From Marinomonas sp. CT5 (GTDB lineage Bacteria; Pseudomonadota; Gammaproteobacteria; Pseudomonadales; Marinomonadaceae): a stretch of DNA of 64,000 bases. Below are positions 37,632-48,500 of the stretch, in pieces. The stretch is from contig NZ_CP025572.1 of assembly GCF_018336975.1 (NCBI RefSeq), forward strand, positions 2,134,284 through 2,198,283, written 5' to 3'. Below the pieces are notes generated by a model. The model did no database searches. It was not told the DNA's origin and was given only the letters and a program-made list of their open reading frames with translations. The translations under genes were made by a program, and so were the position numbers. Every line of letters begins with the position of its first letter. Within the stretch, counting starts at the first letter, position 1.

Positions 37632-38434
37632 GTCGCGTTAAACAATGTTTTGTAAATTTAGAAAAATCTGGTAAAAAGGCGCTCATTCCATATATTACTG
37701 CTGGTGATCCTAGTCCTGATTATACTGTCACTATGATGAATTCACTGGTCGACTCAGGTGCAGATATTATTGAAGTCGGCATGCCGTTTTCTGACCCGAT
37801 GGCAGACGGTCCCGTCATACAGTTGGCTTGTGAGCGGAGTTTAGCTGCTGGAACCAATGTTAAAAAAGTATTACAAATTATTAAGGAATTTAGACGTAAT
37901 AATCAGCAAACGCCTATCGTCTTAATGGGCTATTTGAACCCAATTGAATTTTATGGGTATCAAAATTTTGCTGATGCGGCAAAAGAAGCGGGTGTGGATG
38001 GCGTTTTATTAGTAGATCTGACTCCAGAAGAGGCGACAGATGTAGTAGAATGCTTCCGAGATAATGAGATAGATCTTATTTATTTGCTGTCGCCAACGAC
38101 TACACCTGAACGAGCTAAGAAAATTTGTGACTTGGCGTCTGGTTATGTTTATTACGTTTCAGTAAAGGGTGTAACAGGTTCTGCTGAGTTAGATGTCGAA
38201 AGTGTTAAGCAACACGTTGACTCTTTGCGCACTATTACATCTTTGCCTATTGGGGTTGGTTTTGGTATTCGTGACGCAAAAACAGCGTCAGCAGTCAGTA
38301 AATGTGCTGACGGCGTCATTGTTGGTAGTGTATTAGTTAACGCCATAGCAGAAAATAAAGAGAGTCAAAAAGAATTTATAGCTGACGCTTTAAAGGCAAT
38401 TTTGTCGCCAATGCGTGATGAAATGGATGCTTAA
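37628..38434 (+). CDS. trpA: Tryptophan synthase alpha chain
   Basis: Cleaves indole-3-glycerol phosphate to indole and glyceraldehyde-3-phosphate within the TrpAB complex. 268 residues. The catalytic Glu is in [19 protein letters not shown] and the Asp in [14 protein letters not shown]; the phosphate site [12 protein letters not shown] and GVIVGS are intact. It overlaps trpB by four bases, typical of trpBA. Confidence 0.97.
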   Translation: MSRVKQCFVNLEKSGKKALIPYITAGDPSPDYTVTMMNSLVDSGADIIEVGMPFSDPMADGPVIQLACERSLAAGTNVKKVLQIIKEFRRNNQQTPIVLMGYLNPIEFYGYQNFADAAKEAGVDGVLLVDLTPEEATDVVECFRDNEIDLIYLLSPTTTPERAKKICDLASGYVYYVSVKGVTGSAELDVESVKQHVDSLRTITSLPIGVGFGIRDAKTASAVSKCADGVIVGSVLVNAIAENKESQKEFIADALKAILSPMRDEMDA

Positions 38435-38465
38435 GCGGCAGTAAACGAGAAATTTGGAGAAAAAT

Positions 38466-39335
38466 ATGAGTAGCTGGTTAGATAAATTTGTTCCTTCGAT
38501 TGTGCGCAGTGAGTCAAAGCGCAGCACAGCAGGCTCGGTGCCTGAGGGACTTTGGAAAAAATGCCCAAAATGTGAAAACGTGCTTTATCGTCCAGAGCTC
38601 GAGAAAAATTTAGATGTTTGTCCAAAATGTAATCATCATCTGCGTGTAGGTGCTCGCCGTCGTTTAGATATTTTTTTGGATAAAGAAGGTCGTCATGAGA
38701 TAGGTGCTCACCTTGAACCTGAAGATAAACTTAAGTTTAAGGATTCTAAACGCTATAAAGATCGTATCGCCGATGCACAGAAAGCGACGGGGGAGAAAGA
38801 CGCATTAGTTGCGATGCAAGGTGCGTTGAATGGTATGCCAGTTGTAGCGGTTGCATTTGAATTCAGCTTCTTGGGTGGTTCAATGGGCGCCATTGTTGGT
38901 GAGCGCTTTATTCAAGCCGTCAATGTTTGTTTAGAGAAGCGCATTCCGCTTGTTTGCTTCTCTGCCTCTGGTGGTGCTCGCATGCAAGAAGCTTTGATTT
39001 CTTTGATGCAAATGGCTAAAACCAGCGCGGGTTTAGAACGCATGAAGCAAGAGAAAATTCCTTATATTTCTGTCATGACGGACCCTGTTTTTGGTGGAGT
39101 ATCTGCCTCTCTTGCTATGTTAGGTGATTTAAATGTGGCTGAGCCAAATGCTTTGATTGGTTTTGCTGGTCCTCGTGTAATTGAGCAAACTGTTCGTGAA
39201 AAATTACCTGAAGGTTTCCAACGAAGTGAGTTTTTATTAGATAAAGGCGCGTTGGACATGATTATTAAGCGTGATGAAATGCGCGACCGTTTGTTTAATA
39301 TTTTATCTTTGTTGACTGAAAATAAGGTTGCTTAA
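38466..39335 (+). CDS. accD: Acetyl-CoA carboxylase carboxyltransferase subunit beta
   Basis: Beta subunit of the carboxyltransferase that makes malonyl-CoA for fatty acid synthesis. 289 residues. The N-terminal four-cysteine zinc ribbon is visible ([11 protein letters not shown], then [12 protein letters not shown]), followed by the crotonase-like domain with [19 protein letters not shown] chose ATG 38466 with GGAGAAA upstream; a TTG at 38454 is in the ribosome-site region. It is 31 bases after trpA. Confidence 0.97.
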   Translation: MSSWLDKFVPSIVRSESKRSTAGSVPEGLWKKCPKCENVLYRPELEKNLDVCPKCNHHLRVGARRRLDIFLDKEGRHEIGAHLEPEDKLKFKDSKRYKDRIADAQKATGEKDALVAMQGALNGMPVVAVAFEFSFLGGSMGAIVGERFIQAVNVCLEKRIPLVCFSASGGARMQEALISLMQMAKTSAGLERMKQEKIPYISVMTDPVFGGVSASLAMLGDLNVAEPNALIGFAGPRVIEQTVREKLPEGFQRSEFLLDKGALDMIIKRDEMRDRLFNILSLLTENKVA

Positions 39336-39339
39336 TTAA

Positions 39340-40605
39340 ATGACGCATACGTCATTAGCGAGTTGGCTTTCATATATTGAAAGCCAACATCCTGCAGAAA
39401 TCGAGCTAGGGCTTGATAGAGGGAATAAAGTTTTATCTAGACTGAATTTATCTCGGCCGAAGCATCAAATTATTACTGTGGCCGGCACAAATGGAAAGGG
39501 TTCTACTTGTGCCATGCTGACCCAATATCTTTATGAGCAAGGTTATTCTGTTGGCACTTATACTTCCCCCCATTTTCTCGCATTTAATGAGCGAATCGCT
39601 CTAAATAATAATCCATGTAATGACGCTATTCTCTGTCGAGCATTTGAGGCAATTGAAGCTGCTCGAGATGGGATTGAGCTTACTTATTTTGAGTTCAGTA
39701 CACTTGCCGCGCTTTGGATTTTTGACCATTCGGATTTAGATTATTGGGTATTGGAAGTCGGCCTTGGTGGGCGTTTAGACTCTGTTAATATGGTGGATGC
39801 AGATGTTGCCGTATTGACATCAATATCTTTAGATCATGTTGATTGGTTAGGGGATAACTTAGAGGTTATCGCCAGAGAAAAAGCGGGAATCGCCAGGAAA
39901 GATAAGTTGCTGGTGAGTGGTGTTGTTAACCCTCCTGATTCTATTGCTACTACCGCTTTTGAAGTAGGCGCCATTCTCCGTCAAAAGAATGTGGATTTTA
40001 GTTTTAGCCTTGATCAAGATGTTTGGTCGTGGCGCGGTAATGATATGTCTTTTGCTAATTTACCTATTCCATCATTACCACTTCAGAATGCTGCGACTGT
40101 AATTGCTGTATTAGTCTATATGGGGATGTCGCCAAATAAGGAAGATTTAGCTCGTTTATTTAGTACCGCTAAATTGCTTGGGCGTTTTCAAAAGGTTTCA
40201 TCTTCACCAGATATCTATATTGATGTTGCTCATAATCCTGAAGCGGCTTTAGAGCTTGCTAGTCGCGTCAAAGGTCTGCCAAAACAACCTATCGCTATTT
40301 GTGGCATGTTGAAAGACAAAGATATAGGTAGCGTAATGGCTTATTTGGCGGATGCTTTTTCAGAATGGTATTGCTGTGATTTAGGTGGTATTCGAGGGGC
40401 AAAAGCTGACGAGTTAGTTAACAGCATCTTGAAGGTTGCGCCAAATCTGCCTGCTAATAATCTTCATACCTATACTTCCGTTGAGAGTGCATTACCGTCT
40501 GCTCTTAGTACGGCAAAACAAGAGCAGCGCCCCATCATTGTTTTTGGTTCCTTTGTGACCGTATCTGATTATTTGGCATTAAGCCAAGTGAAGAGTGATT
40601 TATGA
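39340..40605 (+). CDS. folC: Bifunctional folylpolyglutamate synthase / dihydrofolate synthase
   Basis: Adds glutamate to dihydropteroate and to folates. 421 residues. The Mur-ligase type P-loop is VAGTNGKGSTCAML; LDHVDWLGDNLEVIAREKAGI is the family metal-site motif. The C-terminal half has DVAHNPEA. It starts four bases after accD and overlaps the SPOR-domain gene by four bases (ATGA at 40602). Confidence 0.96.
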   Translation: MTHTSLASWLSYIESQHPAEIELGLDRGNKVLSRLNLSRPKHQIITVAGTNGKGSTCAMLTQYLYEQGYSVGTYTSPHFLAFNERIALNNNPCNDAILCRAFEAIEAARDGIELTYFEFSTLAALWIFDHSDLDYWVLEVGLGGRLDSVNMVDADVAVLTSISLDHVDWLGDNLEVIAREKAGIARKDKLLVSGVVNPPDSIATTAFEVGAILRQKNVDFSFSLDQDVWSWRGNDMSFANLPIPSLPLQNAATVIAVLVYMGMSPNKEDLARLFSTAKLLGRFQKVSSSPDIYIDVAHNPEAALELASRVKGLPKQPIAICGMLKDKDIGSVMAYLADAFSEWYCCDLGGIRGAKADELVNSILKVAPNLPANNLHTYTSVESALPSALSTAKQEQRPIIVFGSFVTVSDYLALSQVKSDL

Positions 40606-41195
40606 TAGACAGAGCTATAACCTATAGGTTGATTGGCGCAGGGATTATGGTGCTATCAGCCGCCATCGTTTTGCCATTGATATTAGATGGTGAACGCCCA
40701 GCTGAATTGGATGTCCAGGTTCATGTAACAACACCTCCAGACTTTCCTGTAGTGAACATTGCTCCTGTCCAGCCTGTAGAGAGTTTGCCAGTCGAGCCAT
40801 CACCAGCCGAAGAAAAATCAGCACAAGATATTCAATTGATTCCTATTCCAAAGTCCGCAAAGGATGTGGCTGTTATTGAGAAGTCTGCTCCTTCATCGAA
40901 GAAAGCTGAAGTGGCGTCCCAAGCTAAAACAGCGTCTGCAGAAAAAGTCACTTCGACTAAAATTGCCGAGCGTTGGACCCTGCAGATTGCAACTTTTAAG
41001 AGCGAAGACAATGCAATTCGTCTCGTTAAAAAATTAAAAGACGCAAATTATGATGCTTACAGTCTAACGACAAACTCACTTTATAAAGTTTATGTGGGAC
41101 CAGAGTTTAAGAGAGAAACGTCTGAAAAAATGCGAGAAAAAATTAACAATGAATTTAAATTGAAAGGCCTTGTTATTAAATATTCTGTTAATTAA
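40602..41195 (+). CDS. SPOR-domain membrane protein (DedD-like)
   Basis: A 197-residue protein with an N-terminal membrane anchor (RLIGAGIMVLSAAIVLPLIL), a low-complexity Pro/Lys/Ala linker in the periplasm, and a C-terminal SPOR domain (WTLQIATFKSEDNAIRLVKK ... YKVYVGP). SPOR domains bind septal peptidoglycan stripped of stem peptides. The position between folC and cvpA matches DedD in other gammaproteobacteria. Confidence 0.92.
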   Translation: MIDRAITYRLIGAGIMVLSAAIVLPLILDGERPAELDVQVHVTTPPDFPVVNIAPVQPVESLPVEPSPAEEKSAQDIQLIPIPKSAKDVAVIEKSAPSSKKAEVASQAKTASAEKVTSTKIAERWTLQIATFKSEDNAIRLVKKLKDANYDAYSLTTNSLYKVYVGPEFKRETSEKMREKINNEFKLKGLVIKYSVN

Positions 41196-41266
41196 TTCGC
41201 GGTCGTTTGTTGTAGTATTTGGAAAATTTTAGCCATCTGTTAAACTCCGCATTTTTAGAGGAACTC

Positions 41267-41800
41267 ATGGAGCAAGTAAATTCAATGTCAACAGTGGATT
41301 GGTTGATTGTTGCAGTCGTAGTGCTTTCTACTCTTTTGAGTTTGAAGAGAGGCTTTGTAAAAGAGGTTTTGTCTCTGCTTACTTGGGTTGTCGCCTTTGT
41401 GGTTGCCATTAAATTTTCTGATCAGATGCAAGCGCTTTTGCTTGATCAAGTTCAGAATGACCAGATTCGCTACATAGTTTCTTTTGTATCATTATTCATT
41501 GCCACTTTGGTTGTGGGGGCCCTCGTCAGCTTTTTGCTTGGCTCTTTAATACAGGTAACAGGCCTATCTAGCACCGATAGAGTACTTGGTATGCTATTCG
41601 GTTTTGCTAGAGGCAGCTTAATTGTTGTGGCTTTTGTATCTTTATTGAGCTTAAGCCCAGCGATAGAAAAAACAGAATTTTGGAAAACGTCTCAATTGAT
41701 TCCTCAACTGGGTCAATTGAATGATTGGACACGTGATATGTTAGGCAAGAGTTCGGATCTGATGGATTCGACTCTCATTGATCGTGCTCTTGGTAGTTAA
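41267..41800 (+). CDS. cvpA: CvpA family membrane protein
   Basis: Inner-membrane protein of 177 residues with four predicted helices (WLIVAVVVLSTLLSL, LTWVVAFVVAIKF, YIVSFVSLFIATLVVGALVS, GSLIVVAFVSLLSLSP). The family motif KRGFVKEVLSLLTWV is present. It was named for colicin V production; its basic function is unclear. I chose ATG 41267 because GAGGA sits just upstream; a TTG at 41219 is possible but unsupported. It precedes purF as in E. coli. Confidence 0.93.
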   Translation: MEQVNSMSTVDWLIVAVVVLSTLLSLKRGFVKEVLSLLTWVVAFVVAIKFSDQMQALLLDQVQNDQIRYIVSFVSLFIATLVVGALVSFLLGSLIQVTGLSSTDRVLGMLFGFARGSLIVVAFVSLLSLSPAIEKTEFWKTSQLIPQLGQLNDWTRDMLGKSSDLMDSTLIDRALGS

Positions 41801-41877
41801 TTGCTCTCTGTAGCAATCAAATAGATTAAGAACCTTTGCGGTGTTTGCCGCAATTCCCCAACACGAGGATCTAGAAC

Positions 41878-43383
41878 ATGTGTGGTATCGTTGGTGTCGT
41901 AGGCACGTCTGTGGTTAACCAAGCTATCTTTGATGCGTTAACCCTTCTTCAGCATCGTGGGCAAGATGCTGCAGGCATGGTGACAAGCCATAATGGACGT
42001 TTATGCTTGCGTAAAGACAATGGTCCGGTGAGTGAAGTTTTTCGCACTCGTCATATGAAAAAACTACACGGCAATATTGGAATAGGGCATGTCCGTTATC
42101 CAACGGCAGGTACTTCCAGTTCAGCGGAAGCTCAGCCTTTCTATGTTAACTCTCCGTATGGCATCTCCTTAGCTCATAATGGAAATTTAACGAATACTGG
42201 TAAGTTAAAACAAGAAGTTTTTGAGTCTGACTTGCGTCATATTAATACGACGTCTGATTCCGAAGTGTTGGTTAATGTATTGGCTCATGAGCTTCATGAA
42301 GAAGGCAAATTGATACCAACACCTGAAGATATTTTTAATGCACTTGAACGTGTTTATAAACGTATCGAAGGTGGTTATGCCGTTGTAGCTCTGATTACTG
42401 GTTACGGAATTTTGGCTTTTCGCGATCCAGATGGTATTCGTCCATTGATTTATGGTTCTCGCCAAACGGATTCTGGCACGGAATATATGGTGGCCTCCGA
42501 AAGTGTTGCACTTGATGCGGCAGGGTTCAAAATTGAGCGTGATATCCAGCCAGGTGAAGCAATCTTTTTTGATTTAAACCATAAGGTTCATGTGCGTCAG
42601 TGCACACCAAAGAAAGCAGCGCGTCCTTGTTTATTTGAATATGTATACTTTGCTCGTCCTGATACGGTTATTGATAGTATTTCAGTGTACAAAGCGCGTA
42701 TTAATATGGGGGACCGTCTTGCTGAGAAAATTCAACGTGAATGGAAGGATCACGATATCGATGTTGTTATTCCTATTCCAGACACAAGCCGAACGGCGGC
42801 TCTGCAAATTGCGCAAGCGTTGAATATTCCGTTTCGTGAAGGTTTGGTGAAAAACCGTTATATCGGTCGTACATTTATTATGCCCGGTCAAGCCGTACGT
42901 AAAAAATCCGTTCGTCAAAAGCTGAACCCTGTTCCTTTTGAATTTAAAGACAAAACGGTTTTATTGGTTGATGACTCCATAGTACGTGGCACAACAAGTA
43001 AAGAAATTATTGAAATGGCAAGAGAGGCTGGCGCTAAGAAAGTGTACATCGCTTCGGCTGCGCCAGAAGTTCGATATCCTAACGTTTATGGTATCGATAT
43101 GCCTGCCGCTAAAGAGCTCATTGCTCATGATCGTAATGTCGATGAAATTTGTGAATTAATTGGTGCAGATAAATTAATCTTCCAAGATTTACAAGATTTG
43201 ATTGATGCTTGTATCGATGAAAAACATTCTGATGTTCGTGAATTCGATACGTCTGTATTTGATGCAAAATACATTACAGGGAACATCGATGCCGCTTATT
43301 TAGCTGGCATAGAGGGGGCGCGTAATGATTCGAATAAAGCCGCAGTAATGGAGCAGGCTAGTGATATGATGCATCCTATGTAG
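41878..43383 (+). CDS. purF: Amidophosphoribosyltransferase
   Basis: First step of purine synthesis: PRPP plus glutamine to phosphoribosylamine. 501 residues. It has the glutaminase Cys as residue 2 (MCGIVGVVG), processed at the N-terminus, with NHNGNL-like [10 protein letters not shown], and the PRPP-binding [19 protein letters not shown] short hairpin TTGCGG/CCGCAA (41836-41853) lies in the leader; I saw no convincing PurR box. A terminator follows. Confidence 0.97.
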   Translation: MCGIVGVVGTSVVNQAIFDALTLLQHRGQDAAGMVTSHNGRLCLRKDNGPVSEVFRTRHMKKLHGNIGIGHVRYPTAGTSSSAEAQPFYVNSPYGISLAHNGNLTNTGKLKQEVFESDLRHINTTSDSEVLVNVLAHELHEEGKLIPTPEDIFNALERVYKRIEGGYAVVALITGYGILAFRDPDGIRPLIYGSRQTDSGTEYMVASESVALDAAGFKIERDIQPGEAIFFDLNHKVHVRQCTPKKAARPCLFEYVYFARPDTVIDSISVYKARINMGDRLAEKIQREWKDHDIDVVIPIPDTSRTAALQIAQALNIPFREGLVKNRYIGRTFIMPGQAVRKKSVRQKLNPVPFEFKDKTVLLVDDSIVRGTTSKEIIEMAREAGAKKVYIASAAPEVRYPNVYGIDMPAAKELIAHDRNVDEICELIGADKLIFQDLQDLIDACIDEKHSDVREFDTSVFDAKYITGNIDAAYLAGIEGARNDSNKAAVMEQASDMMHPM

Positions 43384-43409
43384 ACACTTAGGTTATGTCG
43401 TGACGGATA

Positions 43410-43444
43410 AACTAAGCCAGGTCACGCCTGGCTTAGTTGTTTTT
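43410..43444 (+). terminator. Terminator between purF and metZ
   Basis: A 12-bp stem (AACTAAGCCAGG at 43410-43421 with CCTGGCTTAGTT at 43427-43438) around a 5-base loop, followed by GTTTTT. It lies only 36 bases before the metZ start. Confidence 0.9.
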
Positions 43445-43480
43445 GGGGAATATTTTTAAAGAGTGGCTTGGAGTAAATTA

Positions 43481-44653
43481 ATGGCTGATTATAAAGACGC
43501 AACGAATGCGATTCGTGCGGGTATACGTCAAACACAAGAGCAAGAAAACAGTGAAGCCATTTTTATGACCTCTAGTTTTGCTTATGGCAGTGCGGAGGAG
43601 GCGGCGGTCAAGTTCTCTGGTGATGAGGATGGCAATGTCTATTCACGTTTTACTAATCCGACAGTAGAGCTTTTTGAGAAGCGTTTGGCGACCTTGGAAA
43701 AAGGTGAAGCCGCCATTGCGACAAGCTCTGGTATGGCGGCTCTGATGACTCTGGCTTACAGCTTGTTAAGTGCTGGTGATCGTGTTGTTTGTTCGCGTAA
43801 TATCTTTGGTTCGACTGTCAAATTCTTTAATGCCTACACCGCCAAGTTTGGTGTAGAAGTGTTGTATGTCGATGCGACAGATTATGGTGCTTGGGCAGAA
43901 GCGATCAACGAGAACACTCGATTTTGTTATTTTGAAACACCGTCAAACCCTCTCTATGAAGTGGTTGACGTTGCGAGAGTTGCTGCTTTAGCTCATGACA
44001 AAGGTGCGTTGTTGTGTGTGGATACTGTTTTAGCAACACCAGCATTGCAGAACCCTTTGACGCAAGGGGCTGATATTGTCATGCAATCTGCGACCAAATT
44101 TATTGATGGTCAAGGACGTTGTTTAGGTGGTGCTTTGATTGCAAGCCAAGAGATAGTGAACACCTTTACCGCCTTTATGCGTAGTGCGGGGCCTTGTATG
44201 AGCCCGTTTAATGCATGGGTATTACTTAACGGTCTTGAGACTTTATCTTTGCGTATGACAGCCCATTCAGCGAATGCATTAAAACTGGCTGAATTTTTAG
44301 AAGCGCACCCGAAAGTCCTTAAAGTGAACTACGGTGGTTTGCCTAGTCACAAATACCATGAATTAGCGAAACAGCAACAAAAAGACTTTGGCGGTTTATT
44401 GTCATTCGAAGTGGAAGGCGGTCGTAAGGCGGCGTGGGCTTTGATTAATGGTACAAAGTTGATGTCAATTACTGGTAATTTGGGTGATACCAAAACCTTG
44501 GTTACGCATCCAGCTACGACAACTCATGGCCGTTTAACGGATGAAGAAAAGGCAAAAGCAGGTATAACTGAAGGGTTGATTCGTGTCTCTGTTGGTTTAG
44601 AAGACATTACAGATATTATTGCGGATGTAGATCAGGCTTTAGCGACGTTATAG
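43481..44653 (+). CDS. metZ: O-succinylhomoserine sulfhydrylase
   Basis: PLP enzyme of the Cys/Met gamma family that makes homocysteine directly from O-succinylhomoserine and sulfide. 390 residues. The PLP lysine is in MQSATKFIDGQGRCLGG (about Lys 206). The purF-metZ order is as in Pseudomonas, which uses direct sulfhydrylation. I chose ATG 43481 with GGAG at 43469-43472; a GTG at 43463 would overlap that site. A MetB/MetC-type activity cannot be excluded by motif alone. Confidence 0.93.
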   Translation: MADYKDATNAIRAGIRQTQEQENSEAIFMTSSFAYGSAEEAAVKFSGDEDGNVYSRFTNPTVELFEKRLATLEKGEAAIATSSGMAALMTLAYSLLSAGDRVVCSRNIFGSTVKFFNAYTAKFGVEVLYVDATDYGAWAEAINENTRFCYFETPSNPLYEVVDVARVAALAHDKGALLCVDTVLATPALQNPLTQGADIVMQSATKFIDGQGRCLGGALIASQEIVNTFTAFMRSAGPCMSPFNAWVLLNGLETLSLRMTAHSANALKLAEFLEAHPKVLKVNYGGLPSHKYHELAKQQQKDFGGLLSFEVEGGRKAAWALINGTKLMSITGNLGDTKTLVTHPATTTHGRLTDEEKAKAGITEGLIRVSVGLEDITDIIADVDQALATL

Positions 44654-44676
44654 CGCTAATCTATTTTCATGATTTC

Positions 44677-44710
44677 AAAGCCAGCGCAAAAGTATCTTTG
44701 CGCTGGCTTT
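44677..44710. terminator. Bidirectional terminator after metZ
   Basis: A 14-bp perfect stem (arms 44677-44690 and 44697-44710, core AAAGCCAGCGCAAA) around a 6-base loop, followed by T-rich sequence. It lies between convergent metZ and the DUF3237 gene. Confidence 0.9.
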
Positions 44711-44713
44711 GTG

Positions 44714-45280
44714 TTATTTAGTGTTCACTTCATAGATACGAACCACAACGTAACTTTCATCGGGTGCTGCATCAACGGTTCCAACAAATTGTTTTTTATT
44801 TAGCCAGTCGTATTTGCCTATAGGTGCTTGGAAAGTAGGGTTTGTGACAATGTACCAATCTTCGACCGGTGTTCCGCTCCCTGCTGGATCAAGAGCAACA
44901 CCGCGATTATCAATAACAATGTTGGTGCCATCGTCTGTCGTAATAGAATACAGAGCAAACAACTCCCATACACCGTCATGTCGTTCGAGCTGCCAATCGG
45001 CCCCACCTGCTCGTACGGTTGCTTTGAATCCATCTTTACCATGGAACTCTCCACCAATGATGGGGGCAATGCCTCTATAGCCTTTATTCGCTGCACCTAT
45101 TTCAACATGTTTATCTAAGTCAACAATGCCCTCCAAAACCAATTTATTGGTCGGAGTCATGACGTTTGGCGGCCATGCTCCAAGCTCCGGCCTAACGACT
45201 TCTGATGCCATAGCGTTAATGGATGAATAGGCAATTAACATTGTGGCGGACAATTTTAGAAATCCGGTGAATTTTTTCAT
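44714..45280 (-). CDS. Exported DUF3237 family protein
   Basis: A 188-residue protein with a signal peptide (KKFTGFLKLSATMLIAYSS, ending INAMA before SEVV). The mature part matches the DUF3237 pattern as I know it: IIGGEFHGKDGFKATVRAGG, ADWQLERHDGVWELFALYSI, TDDGTNIVIDNRGV and a C-terminal WLNKKQFVGTV. The family has a lipocalin-like beta barrel and no settled function. Most members I recall lack a signal peptide. It ends four bases from a bidirectional terminator shared with metZ. Confidence 0.82.
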   Translation of the reverse strand: MKKFTGFLKLSATMLIAYSSINAMASEVVRPELGAWPPNVMTPTNKLVLEGIVDLDKHVEIGAANKGYRGIAPIIGGEFHGKDGFKATVRAGGADWQLERHDGVWELFALYSITTDDGTNIVIDNRGVALDPAGSGTPVEDWYIVTNPTFQAPIGKYDWLNKKQFVGTVDAAPDESYVVVRIYEVNTK

Positions 45281-45461
45281 TATACGTGGCGCTCCTTGTG
45301 TGATTATTTTTCTGATTGCTCCTTTAATGTAACAACTATTTTTTGAACGACATCTCCCAAATAGGATATAACCATTAAGTTTATTGAGTGGTATTGGTCA
45401 CTGGTAAGAAGTGAACAGGGTAGATTGTTTGTCAAAGTGGTAGGTCGATGTGATAAAGCGA

Positions 45462-45497
45462 AAAAACCACAGTGCATGAAGTGCAACTGTGGTTTTT
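45462..45497. terminator. Terminator after the RND pump gene
   Basis: AAAAACCACAGT (45462-45473) pairs with ACTGTGGTTTTT (45486-45497). On the minus strand the stem runs into a T tract 30 bases after the pump stop codon; on the plus strand a T tract also follows. Confidence 0.88.
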
Positions 45498-45526
45498 GTT
45501 AGCGATTTGAGCGGTTAGAAAAGTGC

Positions 45527-48500
45527 TTAATCTGAAGATGTTTCGTCTTTTGCTTTTTCGAGTTCCGCTTGCTGTTTTCTTTCTTTACGACGATAGCCTA
45601 AAACCAACAGACAGGGCGTTAGTATAAGCGTTAATGGTGTGGCAAAAGTAAGCCCGCCAGCGATCGCAGTAGAGAGCTGGGTCCACCATTGCGCAGATGG
45701 TGCTCCGATACTGAGGGATTGGTGTACTAGGTCAATATTTAGCTGAAACACCATAGGGACCAATCCTAGAATAGTCGTAATGGTCGTCAGCATAACGGGT
45801 CTTAGGCGCTGAACCCCTGTTCTGATAGCCGCTTCTCTAACCATCATGCCTTGCTTTCGTAAGCCGTTAAAAGTGTCGATCAACACGATATTATTGTTTA
45901 CAACAATACCTGCCAAAGCAATGACGCCAACACCACTCATGACAATGCCGAAAGGTTGTCCTTTTACCATGAGACCAATAAAAACCCCCATGGTTGAAAA
46001 GATGACAGCACTTAAAATCAACAGACATTGGAAGAAGTTATTAAACTGTGTCACAAGGATGATCGCCATGATGAAAAAAGCCACACCAAATGCCTTTATC
46101 AAAAATACCATGGATTTTTGCTGATCCTCGGTGTTGCCGCGGAATTCATAACTGACAGACTTATCAATACCAGCCGCATCCAATTTTACTTTAATGGCTT
46201 TGATGACTTCATCCACCACTAAACCGTCTTTTACATCAGCATCAATTTTAATGGTTTTCTTACCATCTGTTCTATTGATTACACCTTGTTTAGGTGCCGC
46301 ATAGCGATGAATAAAGTTGCTGGCTGGAATGCTGCCATGATTGGTTGGAATTTGTAAATGATCCAGCTGATCTAAGCTGCGTTGGTTTACAGGGTACCTC
46401 AGTACGATGTCAATTTTATCATCGGCTCCATCAGGTAAAAAATTACTGAGTTTTATGCCTGATGTGACCAGTTTCACAACGTTACCGAGACTATTGACAT
46501 CGACACCATAACGGCTGGCTTCGGCGCGATCAATATCAATTCGCCACTCAATACCAGGAAGAGACCTGTCATCGCTAACCGTTACTATTTCATCCCTTTG
46601 CTGTAATTGTTTAATAATTTCGTCGGCAGCAAGGTTAAGCGCTGCAGAGTAATTAGAACTTAGTTGCAGTTGGATGTCTGCACCTGATTGGGGGCCACCT
46701 TGTTCCTTTTGTGCGCTTACTTCAATGCCAGGAATTTGTTTAGTGCGCTCTCTGATACGATCCAGAATGATTGTCGCTGGTTCACGTTTATACCAGTCAA
46801 TCAACTCCATACTAATAGTGCCAATACTATCAGGCGCACTGTTGTTGCCTGGTGTCGCGTAGGTGGTCGCAACAACGCTTTTTAATGCTGGCGTACCAAG
46901 GACTTGCTGCTCAACTTGTCTTACTAAGGAATCTTTTTCTTCAAGGGAAAGGTCACCTCGTGCACGAATATCAAGGTTTGCTGATTCTGGTTCAATGCTC
47001 GGGAAGAATTCAATGCCTTTACCAAATTTTCCATAGCTGGCAAAAATACTTATCAGCAAAACAATAGTAAAAAGCAGTACCCAAACAGGACTTTCTACTA
47101 AGCGAGTTAAAACCCGTCCGTATAAGCCAGTAAGACCAGTCAGTTCAGTTAAGTCCCCAGTTTCAGTGGTGCGCAGCGCATGCATTGTTTTTTCATTGTA
47201 AGCGCCTTTTTTACCGATAATAGAGCCGATTGTAGGCAAAACGATTAAGGCCATAACCAATGATGATGATAACGTGGCGATAATTGTGATGGGCATGAAG
47301 CGCATAAATTCCCCCACAATATCTGGCCAAAATAATAAGGGCATAAAGACAGCGAGTGTCGTGGCCGTAGAGGCTGTAATAGGCCAAGCCATGCGCTTAG
47401 CTGCTTCGCTATAGGCTTGGCGCTTGGATGCGCCTTCGGCAAGTTTGCGGTCGGCATATTCGGTGACAACAATTGCCCCGTCGACAAGCATCCCAACACT
47501 TAAAATCAAGGCAAAAAGCACCACCATGTTAATGGTGTAACCTTGTATATTGAGGATTAAAATACCTGATAGGAAAGCACCAGGAATAGCCAAGCCTACT
47601 AAGACAGCACTGCGTATACCAAGTGCCCAGACAATCACAATCATTACCAAAAGGGTGGCAGCAAGGACATTATTGAACAAATCATTCAGTGACGTTTCAA
47701 TTTCAGTAGACTGATCCCCAGTAAGGTTGTATTCAACACCTTCTGGCCATTGTTGGCTTTCTTGCTGTACCACGGTTTTTACGGCATCAATGGTGTTAAT
47801 TATATTGACACCAACGCGCTTAGATACCGCTAGGGTGATACTGCGTTTACCTTCGACTCGGGCGTAACTGGCAGGGTCCTCGAATGTTAATTCACCTGTA
47901 GCGATATCACCTAATAAAACCACTTGGTCGCCGTCAGCTTTGACTGGTAAGTTGAGAATGTCTTCTTTCGTTTTTAATAACCCGGGGACTTTTAATGAAA
48001 ATCGACCCGCACCAGTATCTAAATTGCCGGCAGCAACTAAACGGTTGTTACCCGATACAAAATTTGCCACTTCAGTAAGCGATAAATTATAAGATTCAAG
48101 CTGCTCAGGGCGAATAATTATCTGTGCTTGTTGGTCTCGATCACCACTGATTTTGGCTTCTAGTACACCATTAACAGCCTCAATTGAGTCCTGTAGGTTT
48201 TTAGCGATGCGGCTTAAGCTGGCGAAATCCACATTGCCTGATAAGTTGACTCGTAATACTGGGAAGGTTGATAAATTTATTTCATTGACTGTCGGTTCGT
48301 CTGCATCGGCAGGTAACTCGCTTTTGGCTCTATCAACTTTGTCTTTTGCATCACTAATGGCTTGGTCAATATCGACACCAGAGTCAAATTCTAAAATGAT
48401 AGAAGCATGGCCTTCTGAAGCGGTAGATTTGAGTTCTTTAAGACCTTCTAATCCTTTTAGTTCTTTTTCTAAAGGATGAACCAATAAACTGTCAGCATCT

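Noticed and set aside
40619..40630. AACCTATAGGTT as a regulatory palindrome
   Set aside because: It lies within the coding region of the SPOR-domain gene; likely chance, and it weakens the case for the same 12-mer at 62478.
41801..41877. PurR operator before purF
   Set aside because: The hairpin TTGCGG/CCGCAA is the only symmetry and does not match the PurR palindrome.
45304..45486. 60-residue minus-strand ORF
   Set aside because: It overlaps the terminator of the pump gene, has no ribosome site and no protein-like composition.
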